Below, piece by piece: positions 34,192-41,810 of a DNA stretch of 64,000 nucleotides (its first letter is position 1; each line of letters begins with the position of its first letter). The translations under genes and the position numbers were made by a program. The stretch spans positions 248,001 through 312,000 of the forward strand of contig NZ_JABELE010000001.1 of assembly GCF_013009345.1 (NCBI RefSeq), read 5' to 3'. The notes under the pieces are model-generated. The model ran no database searches. It had not been told where the DNA came from and worked only from the letters and a program-made list of their open reading frames with translations. The DNA is from Acinetobacter geminorum. Lineage in GTDB: Bacteria > Pseudomonadota > Gammaproteobacteria > Pseudomonadales > Moraxellaceae.

Positions 34192-36948
34192 ATGGCTAAG
34201 TATAGCAATATCAATAGTTTTAATGCTTTACAGACGCTAACAGTAGGTTCCAGCAATTATCAGATTTTTAGCTTAACCCAAGCCGAGAAAAAGCTAGGTG
34301 ACATTGCCAGACTGCCGAAATCATTAAAAGTACTGTTGGAAAACTTATTACGGTTTGAAGATCAACATAGTGTTAAAACGGAACACATTCATGCTTTAGC
34401 TGAGTGGCTAAAAAACCGTAGTTCCGATCAAGAAATTCAATATCGACCTGCACGGGTTCTAATGCAAGATTTTACCGGTGTTCCCGCTGTAGTTGACTTG
34501 GCTGCAATGCGTGCTGCAATGGCACAAGCGGGTGGCGATCCTGAAAAAATTAATCCGTTATCACCTGTAGACTTAGTGATTGATCACTCGGTGATGGTGG
34601 ATCATTTTGCTGATGATCAGGCTTTTGAAGAAAACGTTCAGATTGAAATGCAGCGTAATGGCGAGCGATATCAATTTTTGCGTTGGGGGCAATCTGCTTT
34701 TAATAACTTTAGTGTTGTACCGCCGGGTACGGGGATTTGTCATCAAGTCAATTTAGAATATTTGGCTCAAGCGGTGTGGCTAGGTGAAGATAATGGACAA
34801 ACCTTTGCTTTCCCTGACACCTTAGTTGGTACGGACTCCCATACCACCATGATCAATGGTTTAGGTGTATTAGGTTGGGGTGTTGGCGGGATTGAGGCGG
34901 AAGCAGCTATGTTGGGCCAACCCATCTCTATGCTGATTCCTGAAGTCATTGGTTTTAAATTGACAGGAAAATTACCAGAAGGGATTACTGCAACTGACTT
35001 AGTGCTGACTATTACTCAAATGCTTCGTCAAAAAGGTGTCGTGGGTAAATTTGTAGAGTTCTATGGAGATGGCTTAGCCGATCTACCTCTTGCTGACCGT
35101 GCAACCATTGCCAACATGGCGCCAGAGTATGGTGCGACTTGTGGCTTCTTTCCGATTGATGAAGTGACATTGGGATATTTGAAATTAACTGGTCGTCAAA
35201 GTGATCGTATTGAACTGGTTGAAGCGTATAGCAAAGCACAAGGCTTATGGCGTAACCCTGGTGATGAACCTGTTTTTACAGATACTTTAAGTTTAGATAT
35301 GAGCACGGTTCAGGCAAGTCTAGCTGGTCCAAAACGTCCACAGGACAAAGTTCTTTTATCTGATGTGCCGAAAACCTTTAATGCTTTAATGGAGTTAACG
35401 CTAAAACCGGCTAAAGAAGCTAAAGAGCGTTTAGAAAATGAAGGCGGTGGTGGCACAGCCGTAGAGGCAAAAAAAGCAAATATCCAGCATGAAAGTCCGT
35501 CATGTGTGATTGAAGGAAAAGAGTATCCATTAACTCATGGTGATGTTGTTATTTCAGCGATTACCTCTTGTACCAATACTTCTAACCCAAGTGTAATGCT
35601 AGCCGCAGGTTTACTTGCAAAAAAAGCGATTGAAAAAGGCTTGCAGCGTAAACCATGGGTGAAAAGTTCACTTGCACCAGGCTCGAAGGTGGTGACGGAT
35701 TATTTGCTGGCTGCTGGGCTTACACCGTATTTAGATGAGTTGGGCTATAACTTGGTGGGATATGGTTGTACAACCTGTATTGGTAACTCAGGTCCACTAC
35801 CCGAACCAGTTGAAGAAGCAATCCAATGCCATGATTTAAATGTTGCATCTGTACTTTCTGGTAATCGTAATTTTGAAGGACGCGTACACCCATTAGTTAA
35901 GACAAACTGGCTTGCTTCGCCACCTTTGGTAGTCGCTTATGGTCTTGTTGGTAATATTCGTACTGATTTAACTACGCAACCTATTGGGCAGGGTAAAGAT
36001 GGACAACCTGTTTACTTAAAAGATATCTGGCCAAGTCAGGCTGAAATTGATGCTGTCTTACAGAAAGTAAGTACAGATATGTTCCATAAAGAATATGCGG
36101 CGGTCTTTGATGGTGATGAAAGCTGGCAAGCGATTCAGATTCCAAAAAGTAAAACCTATGAATGGGCTGATGATTCGACTTATATCCGCCACCCGCCATT
36201 CTTTGAGGGCATTGGCGAACCTCCAAAACCGATTAAGAATATTGAACAGGCACGTATCTTGGCAGTACTTGGTGATTCGGTAACAACTGACCATATTTCA
36301 CCGGCAGGTAATATCAAAAAAGACAGTCCGGCTGGCCGATATTTGCAAGAGCAAGGTGTTGAACCAAAAGACTTTAACTCTTATGGTTCTCGACGCGGTA
36401 ATCATGAAGTCATGATGCGAGGTACTTTTGCCAATATTCGTATTAAAAACGAGATGCTAGGTGGTGAAGAGGGTGGTAATACCATTCATGTGCCAAGTGG
36501 TGAAAAGCTTGCTATTTATGATGCAGCAATGCGTTATCAACAAGAACATACACCGCTTGTGATAATTGCTGGTAAAGAATATGGAACAGGATCTTCGCGT
36601 GACTGGGCTGCCAAAGGAACAAACTTATTAGGCGTGAAGGCTGTCATTGCCGAAAGTTTTGAGCGTATTCACCGTTCAAACTTGGTAGGTATGGGGGTGT
36701 TGCCCTTACAGTTTATTGATGGGCAAACTCGACAATCTCTTAACTTAACTGGTCATGAGGTAATATCAATTCGAGGTTTGTCGGATGGCATAGAGCCTCA
36801 TCAAATTCTTGAAGTTGATGTAAAAGGAGCAAATGGGGTCGCTAGCCATTTTAATGTGTTATGTCGAATTGATACGTTAAATGAGGTTGAATACTTTAAG
36901 GCCGGTGGTATTTTGCATTATGTACTTCGAAATTTGATTGCTTCATAG
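34192..36948 (+). CDS. acnA: Aconitate hydratase AcnA
   Basis: TCA-cycle enzyme that interconverts citrate and isocitrate; in many bacteria the apo-form also binds mRNA under oxidative or iron stress. Length 918 matches the IRP1/AcnA class. The 4Fe-4S cysteines are in 'ITSCTNTSNPSVMLAAG' (about residue 463) and 'GYGCTTCIGNSGPLPE' (about 527). 'TDSHTTMINGLGVLGWGVGG' and the swivelling domain with 'GKEYGTGSSRDWAAKGTNLL' and 'FERIHRSNLVGMGVLPL' are intact. GGGAGGA is upstream of the ATG. Monocistronic in appearance. Confidence 0.97.
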   Translation: MAKYSNINSFNALQTLTVGSSNYQIFSLTQAEKKLGDIARLPKSLKVLLENLLRFEDQHSVKTEHIHALAEWLKNRSSDQEIQYRPARVLMQDFTGVPAVVDLAAMRAAMAQAGGDPEKINPLSPVDLVIDHSVMVDHFADDQAFEENVQIEMQRNGERYQFLRWGQSAFNNFSVVPPGTGICHQVNLEYLAQAVWLGEDNGQTFAFPDTLVGTDSHTTMINGLGVLGWGVGGIEAEAAMLGQPISMLIPEVIGFKLTGKLPEGITATDLVLTITQMLRQKGVVGKFVEFYGDGLADLPLADRATIANMAPEYGATCGFFPIDEVTLGYLKLTGRQSDRIELVEAYSKAQGLWRNPGDEPVFTDTLSLDMSTVQASLAGPKRPQDKVLLSDVPKTFNALMELTLKPAKEAKERLENEGGGGTAVEAKKANIQHESPSCVIEGKEYPLTHGDVVISAITSCTNTSNPSVMLAAGLLAKKAIEKGLQRKPWVKSSLAPGSKVVTDYLLAAGLTPYLDELGYNLVGYGCTTCIGNSGPLPEPVEEAIQCHDLNVASVLSGNRNFEGRVHPLVKTNWLASPPLVVAYGLVGNIRTDLTTQPIGQGKDGQPVYLKDIWPSQAEIDAVLQKVSTDMFHKEYAAVFDGDESWQAIQIPKSKTYEWADDSTYIRHPPFFEGIGEPPKPIKNIEQARILAVLGDSVTTDHISPAGNIKKDSPAGRYLQEQGVEPKDFNSYGSRRGNHEVMMRGTFANIRIKNEMLGGEEGGNTIHVPSGEKLAIYDAAMRYQQEHTPLVIIAGKEYGTGSSRDWAAKGTNLLGVKAVIAESFERIHRSNLVGMGVLPLQFIDGQTRQSLNLTGHEVISIRGLSDGIEPHQILEVDVKGANGVASHFNVLCRIDTLNEVEYFKAGGILHYVLRNLIAS

Positions 36949-37293
36949 ATTGGCTAAGCTTGCACAGCCTTATAATGAATGTGAATAAGCTAATGTTGGG
37001 TATATAACTGTATCCTTACTTTTTAAGGATAATGAGCTGTGACTAAAACAGCGCAAGGCAAAAATCCTTTGTCGGGCTGATGGTATATCCTTATACCACA
37101 GCCCAACTGGGCGGCATCCGTGCCGCCTGTCACGTTAGTAAATGATGACTTCAGTCTTAAATAATGTAATTTATAATGACAGACTTACCGTGAGTTTAAA
37201 TATCCCAATCCCAAGTTTTCTTTGATATGAAATACACTTTCTTCTGAAAAGCAGTAAAATACCTCCCGTGTTTTATATCCCCTCAGAGTAGCA
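36949..37293. other. 345-bp intergenic region between acnA and tcdA
   Basis: No supported gene. It contains a GC-richer island of about 110 bases (roughly 37040-37135) with two strong hairpins, unlike the AT-rich flanks. The last 60 bases before tcdA should hold its promoter; CCTC-rich sequence near 37262-37286 is also present. Confidence 0.6.
37074..37127. ncRNA. Candidate structured RNA / palindromic repeat (double hairpin)
   Basis: GGGCTG-a-TGGTATA pairs with TATACCA-CAGCCC around a TCCT loop (37074-37104; 13 bp with one bulged A), followed five bases later by GGCGGCA-TCCG-TGCCGCC (37110-37127; 7 bp with a UNCG-type loop). No T-run follows, so it is not a simple terminator. It could be a small RNA, a processed 3'-UTR of acnA, or a dispersed palindromic repeat. 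Confidence 0.45.
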
Positions 37294-38055
37294 ATGACCG
37301 ATATCCAACAAGATGAATATGACCGCCGTTTTGCAGGTGTAGCCAAAGTTTATGGTGATTCATCGTTCCAGCACTATGAAAAAAGTCATGTGATGGTGAT
37401 TGGTATTGGTGGTGTCGGTAGTTGGGCAGTAGAAGCTTTAGCACGTACGGGTATTGGCGAAATTACATTGGTCGATATGGACGTGGTTGCAGCATCAAAT
37501 GTAAACCGTCAGCTACCTGCAATGACCTCAACATTAGGCTGTGAAAAAGTTGAGATTATGGCAGAGCGTTGTCGCCAAATTAACCCACATATTAAAGTCA
37601 ATATTATTGATGACTTCTTAACGCCTGAAAATGTCACAGAGCTTTTAAACCCTGTACCAGACATTGTTTTGGATTGCATCGATGACGTTAAAGCTAAACT
37701 GGCTTTAATGCTGCATTGTCGTTTTAATAAAATTCCTTTGATTGTTTCAGGTGGAGCAGGTGGTAAGCTCGATCCACTTAAAATTCGCGTGGCCGATCTA
37801 TCAAAAACAGAGCAAGACCCAATGTTAGCGAAGCTACGTAGTCAACTTCGTGCTCGCGGCATCTGTAAAAAGCCAAAAGAGAAATTTGGTATTACGTGTA
37901 TTTACTCAATCGATAATCCATTTTCCAGTGCAGATGTCTGCCCATCAGCTGGCCTACGTTGTGGTGGCTATGGTTCAGCGGTAGTAGTGACTTCAAGTTT
38001 TGCCATGATTGCTGTGGCTGAAGTTTTGAAAAAGCTTGATTTAAAGAAAGCCTAA
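37294..38055 (+). CDS. tcdA: tRNA threonylcarbamoyladenosine dehydratase (TcdA/CsdL)
   Basis: E1-like ATP-dependent enzyme that cyclises t6A37 to ct6A in ANN-decoding tRNAs. The 253 residues carry the adenylation fold: 'HVMVIGIGGVGSWAVEALARTGIGEITLVDMD' (in parts, residues 30-60), 'NVNRQLPA', 'DCIDDVKAKLAL' and 'VSGGAGGKLDP'. The late segment 'CIYSIDNPF...CPSAGLRCGGYGSAVVVTS' is typical. It follows its own upstream gap and ends in a terminator hairpin. Confidence 0.93.
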   Translation: MTDIQQDEYDRRFAGVAKVYGDSSFQHYEKSHVMVIGIGGVGSWAVEALARTGIGEITLVDMDVVAASNVNRQLPAMTSTLGCEKVEIMAERCRQINPHIKVNIIDDFLTPENVTELLNPVPDIVLDCIDDVKAKLALMLHCRFNKIPLIVSGGAGGKLDPLKIRVADLSKTEQDPMLAKLRSQLRARGICKKPKEKFGITCIYSIDNPFSSADVCPSAGLRCGGYGSAVVVTSSFAMIAVAEVLKKLDLKKA

Positions 38056-38072
38056 TTTAAATATTGAAATTG

Positions 38073-38112
38073 AAAAGGCATGTGCTTATGTGAGTGCATG
38101 CCTTTTATTTTT
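38073..38112 (+). terminator. Terminator-like hairpin of tcdA
   Basis: AAAAGGCATG pairs with CATGCCTTTT across a 14-base loop and is followed by ATTTTT. It starts 17 bases after the tcdA stop and lies just beyond the convergent small gene's stop, so it may serve both strands. Confidence 0.8.
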
Positions 38113-38120
38113 GAGAGAAA

Positions 38121-38243
38121 CTAATCATACAGCTCTATGTTGTCTTGTTGGGGTTGTGTGGGTAGCTGCTGATCATAAAATTTAAAGCACCATAAAATTA
38201 GAACAACAACGGTGAAGATGGTGAGCCCTTTTAAATACTTCAT
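38121..38243 (-). CDS. Possible 40-residue single-span membrane protein
   Basis: An open frame of 40 codons from ATG 38243 to TAG at 38121-38123. The predicted product has a Lys-flanked start 'MKYLKGLTIF', a hydrophobic stretch 'TVVVLILWCF' and a polar Gln/Pro-rich tail 'DQQLPTQPQQDNIELYD', a plausible small inner-membrane protein. The gap between tcdA and the LysR gene is otherwise empty. The ribosome site is weak, so this call rests on amino-acid composition alone. No family was recognised. Confidence 0.45.
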   Translation of the reverse strand: MKYLKGLTIFTVVVLILWCFKFYDQQLPTQPQQDNIELYD

Positions 38244-38345
38244 GAATAATTCAATCAAGTGAATGGTCTTGATAAAATTCTAGCGAAGGCTATCTATCTA
38301 ATCTAATATATAAAATAGACCTAATAATCTAATTTTGAGATGATT

Positions 38346-39239
38346 ATGCTCACATTAAAACAATTCCAATATTTTATAAAAATTGTTGAAGAAGGGAGCT
38401 TTACCGCGGCTTCAGAGAAACTCTTTATTGCCCAATCGGCTTTAAGTCGGCAAATTAAACTATTAGAAGAAGAAATTGATTTTCAGTTATTTGATCGAGT
38501 TGATAAAAGAGCAAAACTCACATCAGCTGGTGAAGTCTTTTATAAAAAGATAAAAGATAATATGGCCTATTTAAATGAAATTATTGGTCTTTCTAAAAAT
38601 ATTGCAGAAGGAAAAAATCGCCAGATTAAAATCGCTCATTCGAGCAGCATTATTATGGACGATAAGAAAATTCAGATATTAAAAGAAATTAGCTTAGCCA
38701 AGCAGATAAATTTTGAGATAAATACTTTGTCATCTGAGCATCAAATTCTAGCTTTAATGAGTGGAGAAGTTGATATTGGTTTGATCAGACCACCAGTTCG
38801 ACACACTTTAGATGAGATCAATATTGTTAAGCTATATGAAGAACCTTTAATGGTGGCTGTGCATGTTGATCATGCTAAGTTTGCAAATAAACAAGAGATT
38901 CAAGTCAAAGACTTAAAAGATGAGTATTTCGTTTCTACACCACATTCTAAGCGCGGAGGTTTGAGTTATTTAGTTTCAAACTTATGCATAGGAGCTGGCT
39001 TCTGGCCTAAAACAGCGATGATCCAATCACGTAAGCTAAGCCAATTACAGTTAGTCGCTGCAAATTTGGGTATTAGCATTGTTCCTCAAGAATTTGAACA
39101 AATATTACCTAAAAAAGTAAAATTGATTCCTCTAGAAAATAAAAATCTTTTATCTGAAGTGGTTTTAGCTTACAGAACAAACCAGAGTGATCTGATTCAA
39201 CCTTATGTTGAGCATATCTACAATCTACTAAAAGTGTGA
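38346..39239 (+). CDS. LysR family transcriptional regulator
   Basis: LysR-type regulator of about 297 residues. The N-terminal winged helix-turn-helix is textbook: 'LKQFQYFIKIVEEGSFTAASEKLFIAQSALSRQIKLLEEEI' (in parts, residues 4-44), followed by 'FDRVDKRAKLTSAGEVFYKK'. The C-terminal half is a periplasmic-binding-protein-like effector domain ('MSGEVDIGLIRPPV', 'AANLGISIVPQEFEQIL'). ATG 38346 has TGAG six bases upstream and is preferred to ATG 38340. LysR genes often control a divergent neighbour, but the only divergent frame here is the 40-codon one. Effector and target unknown. Confidence 0.92.
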   Translation: MLTLKQFQYFIKIVEEGSFTAASEKLFIAQSALSRQIKLLEEEIDFQLFDRVDKRAKLTSAGEVFYKKIKDNMAYLNEIIGLSKNIAEGKNRQIKIAHSSSIIMDDKKIQILKEISLAKQINFEINTLSSEHQILALMSGEVDIGLIRPPVRHTLDEINIVKLYEEPLMVAVHVDHAKFANKQEIQVKDLKDEYFVSTPHSKRGGLSYLVSNLCIGAGFWPKTAMIQSRKLSQLQLVAANLGISIVPQEFEQILPKKVKLIPLENKNLLSEVVLAYRTNQSDLIQPYVEHIYNLLKV

Positions 39240-39270
39240 GAGGAGATATGTTTAACCTATGCTGAAACAA

Positions 39271-39711
39271 TTATTGTGGTCCAGTGTGTTCACTAATAGT
39301 AAATGTATATTCAGTATCACCCTCTAACTGACGTTCCTGAGATAGGATGTCCATTTTGGGGCGCTTATCTTGGTAAAATTCCAAATTGATACAACCACTA
39401 TTGTTAACCGCATAGCGAATATAGTAACGATCAGGCTCTAGAAAAAAAGTTGTTTCTTCAAATGAGCGAAGAGATAGTATTTTCTTCTTGTCGTGATAAA
39501 TCACGGAAGGACAATCTAGTAGTCCATTTAAATATTGTTTTCGTATCACATGGATCCGAGCTTTAGGTGTGGTTTCTTTTAATAAATATTGAGGTTCATA
39601 AATCCGTTTCCCGGGTACTTTTTTAAAAACCTCTATAATGTTTGTATCGGAGGCGGCATAAGTCATGCTAAACGATGTCAGTAAGTAAAAGCTCAGCAGT
39701 ATTCTTTTCAT
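39271..39711 (-). CDS. Secreted hypothetical protein; putative immunity partner
   Basis: A 146-residue protein with a cleavable signal peptide ('MKRILLSFYLLTSFSMTYA' then 'ASD'), so it should be periplasmic. The mature part is beta-rich with two Cys ('GLLDCPSVIY', 'NNSGCINLEF') and no known motif. It lies downstream of, and on the same strand as, a cytoplasmic CHAP/NlpC-type amidase-like gene (135-bp gap). A signal-peptide-bearing small protein directly after a cell-wall amidase without a signal peptide is the arrangement of type VI secretion effector-immunity pairs; the role as immunity protein is inference. Confidence 0.65.
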   Translation of the reverse strand: MKRILLSFYLLTSFSMTYAASDTNIIEVFKKVPGKRIYEPQYLLKETTPKARIHVIRKQYLNGLLDCPSVIYHDKKKILSLRSFEETTFFLEPDRYYIRYAVNNSGCINLEFYQDKRPKMDILSQERQLEGDTEYTFTISEHTGPQ

Positions 39712-39846
39712 AAAGTTCCATCATTATTTTTGATAAGTACAATATGAAAATAAAGCAAAAAAGAAGCCAAGCTGGATTTAAAATACTCGTTTGATCAGTT
39801 GTTTCAAACAATTAAAGCAATTGAATATCTCTAGTTTTTAGGTAGA

Positions 39847-40356
39847 TTACCCTAGTCGATAATAAGTATAAGTTACGCTGTCATCTTTATAGACATCATA
39901 GCTATTTTGTTTGAAGTCAGAGACCCATTCACTTCCAGTGTACCCTGCGATGTGTCCATAAATGTGGTTGCGGGTTCTGTGAATGATATAAATGTCACCT
40001 TCTTGAGGTTCATCGAAGGCTGGATCAATTTGTTTATAGCCAATCTTTTTGAGAGTATCGCCCCAATCTGAAGCTGCGATTGGATGGTTTTTAACATTAG
40101 CACCAGCAGATTCGAGTGCAAGACGGATACTACGTGCGCATCTAGCTTTACTGCGTCTAGAAGTAACGCTTTCTAATTTTTCTACAAACTTTTCTACATC
40201 GATCGGTGGGTTGGTTGAAGTTTGAGTTTGATGATTATTAGGTTTCATGGTGAAAGGATAAGGTAGGCTGGGTGCGCTGTGCGATACAACAATGGCTGCC
40301 TGATTTGAATCCTGATACATATAATTATCAGCTACTTGTCCGTCATAAATAATCAT
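39847..40356 (-). CDS. CHAP/NlpC-P60-like peptidoglycan amidase; putative toxic effector
   Basis: A 169-residue protein without signal peptide. After a Pro/Asn/Thr-rich N-terminal 60 residues, the catalytic-like part has a Cys at the start of a helix ('RRSKARCARSIRLALESAG', Cys near residue 74), then 'EPQEGDIYIIHRTRNHIYGHIAGYTG' (in parts) with the likely catalytic His in 'GHIAGY', and a final 'DFKQNSYDVYKDDSVTYTYYRL'. This Cys-helix plus 'GDIyii...GHiagy' pattern is that of papain-fold peptidoglycan amidases, including type VI Tae effectors. Lack of a signal peptide and the secreted protein downstream support an effector role. Its ATG overlaps the end of an upstream open frame. Confidence 0.68.
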   Translation of the reverse strand: MIIYDGQVADNYMYQDSNQAAIVVSHSAPSLPYPFTMKPNNHQTQTSTNPPIDVEKFVEKLESVTSRRSKARCARSIRLALESAGANVKNHPIAASDWGDTLKKIGYKQIDPAFDEPQEGDIYIIHRTRNHIYGHIAGYTGSEWVSDFKQNSYDVYKDDSVTYTYYRLG

Positions 40357-40418
40357 CGTGAAATCTCTACCGTGCTACCCATATCCATATTAAAAAAATC
40401 ACCACCTACCTGTGGCGT
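40353..40418 (-). pseudogene. 3' remnant of a gene formerly upstream of the amidase gene
   Basis: An in-frame stretch of 21 codons ends in a TGA that overlaps the amidase ATG (ATGA). It reads '...GGDFFNMDMGSTVEISR' and stops, which looks protein-like, but it is closed upstream by a TGA at 40419-40421 and has little room for a start. The tight overlap suggests that the amidase gene was once the second gene of an operon whose first gene has been lost. The family of the lost gene was not recognised. Confidence 0.4.
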
Positions 40419-40691
40419 TCAGAGATACTAATAGACGTATCTTAAAAGTTTTGTTTATGTTATGTAATAACGTATCTTTTTTCCAGAGGTGCCTGCCTTG
40501 GAGCGAAAAGATACTTATCAAAAGAGGCGGTTAAAAATAGTGAAATTTAAATTATTGATATCATTGTAAATAAATAACTAATCAGAGCTTAAATTTGAAT
40601 ATTTTGTTCCAATATTTGCGAATATACTCAAAATCTAAGTCTCTGATTTAAAATGCCACATTTTCTTACAATTTAAGAAGTCGTCGCCAAC
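40357..40691. other. 335-bp gap between the amidase gene and dusA
   Basis: AT-rich, no intact gene. It contains the short 3' remnant next to the amidase gene and an inverted repeat at 40472-40514. The dusA transcript (minus strand) would run into this region; no strong intrinsic terminator was found directly after dusA. Confidence 0.5.
40472..40514. repeat. Inverted repeat GTATCTTTT / AAAAGATAC
   Basis: Perfect 9-bp arms at 40472-40480 and 40506-40514 enclose 25 bases. CGTATCTT also occurs once more at about 40435-40442. It may be a weak terminator or a scar of the rearrangement that removed the gene upstream of the amidase. Confidence 0.5.
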
Positions 40692-41729
40692 TTAAACCTG
40701 CTGCTCTTTTACATATTCTTCAGTGCGAATCATGGCTGCTCGCATGTTTTGAATTGCATTTTCAACATCAGCTAAAGTCTTTGCATTTCCACCACTTAGT
40801 GCTTGGCGCCATTTACGAGCACCCGGTAAGTTTTGAAATAAACCTAAAATATGACGTGTAATGATTGAAAGGGGAGCACCTTCAGCCATACGTTGCTCAA
40901 TATAAGGCAGCATTTGTTCCATAATATCGAAACGGTCTGGTGCTTCTAAGTTCCAAAGTTGGCCAAGCTCAGCAAGTAGATAAGGGTTGTGATAGGCTTC
41001 ACGGCCAATCATGACGCCATCAACATGTTGTAAATGAGCTTGAGTTTCGGCAAACGTTTTAATACCGCCGTTAATTTCAATAGTCAGATGTGGGCGTTCT
41101 TGCTTTAAGCGATATACATCTTCGTAGCGTAAAGGAGGGACTTCTCGATTTTCTTTGGGAGACAAGCCTTTCAATATCGCAATACGGGCATGCACAATGA
41201 AATACGTACAACCTGTTGCAGCGACAGTATCTACGAAATGTAGCATTTCTTCGTAAGACTGCATGTCATCAATACCGATACGGTGCTTTACCGTTACGGG
41301 AATACTCACCGCCTTTTGCATGCTGTGAATGCATTCAGCAACCAAGTCTGGCTCTGCCATTAAACATGCACCGATTTTATTATTCTGTACCCGGTCACTT
41401 GGGCAGCCTACATTGAGGTTGACTTCATCGTAGCCCCAGTCTTCAGCCATTTTTGTGCAAGTGGCAAGCTCTTGAGGGTTTGAACCGCCAAGTTGCAATA
41501 CGATCGGGTGTTCTTGAGCACTATAGTCTAAATGACGTTTTGCATCGCCAAATAAAATCGCGCCTGTAGTCACCATTTCGGTGTATAGCACAACGTTTGG
41601 GTTAAACAAGCGTGCAAAGAATCGGTAGTCCTTGGTAGTCCAGTCCATCATTGGGGCTACTGAAATACGAGGATTCATTGCTACACCGTTGTTTTCTTTT
41701 GTTTTCAAATCATTAGATACAATTTGCAT
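40692..41729 (-). CDS. dusA: tRNA-dihydrouridine(20/20a) synthase DusA
   Basis: FMN-dependent reductase that makes dihydrouridine at positions 20/20a of tRNA. 'PRISVAPMMDWTTKDYRFFARL' (in parts) opens the barrel; the catalytic Cys is in 'NLNVGCPSDRVQNNKIGACLM', with 'VTVKHRIGID' and 'GVMIGREAYHNPYL' later. ATG 41729 gives 345 residues; an internal ATG at 41678, just before 'NPRISVAPMM', would give 328. The gene is intact, but its 5' end, start codon and promoter now come from the inserted island: the ancestral 5' end survives at 46275-46343. Confidence 0.95.
   Translation of the reverse strand: MQIVSNDLKTKENNGVAMNPRISVAPMMDWTTKDYRFFARLFNPNVVLYTEMVTTGAILFGDAKRHLDYSAQEHPIVLQLGGSNPQELATCTKMAEDWGYDEVNLNVGCPSDRVQNNKIGACLMAEPDLVAECIHSMQKAVSIPVTVKHRIGIDDMQSYEEMLHFVDTVAATGCTYFIVHARIAILKGLSPKENREVPPLRYEDVYRLKQERPHLTIEINGGIKTFAETQAHLQHVDGVMIGREAYHNPYLLAELGQLWNLEAPDRFDIMEQMLPYIEQRMAEGAPLSIITRHILGLFQNLPGARKWRQALSGGNAKTLADVENAIQNMRAAMIRTEEYVKEQQV
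41638..41672. repeat. Island-end direct repeat, copy inside active dusA
   Basis: 35 bases matching 46285-46319 except at four positions. On the minus strand both copies encode PRISVAPMMDW, and all four differences are silent, so the island restored the protein on entry. Confidence 0.9.
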
Positions 41730-41810
41730 GTTGCATTTTCTCTCATATTTCGTGATGTTTTAGCGAATTGGTGCACCAAAAATTTAATTATAAATAATGG
41801 TGCAATTTAA

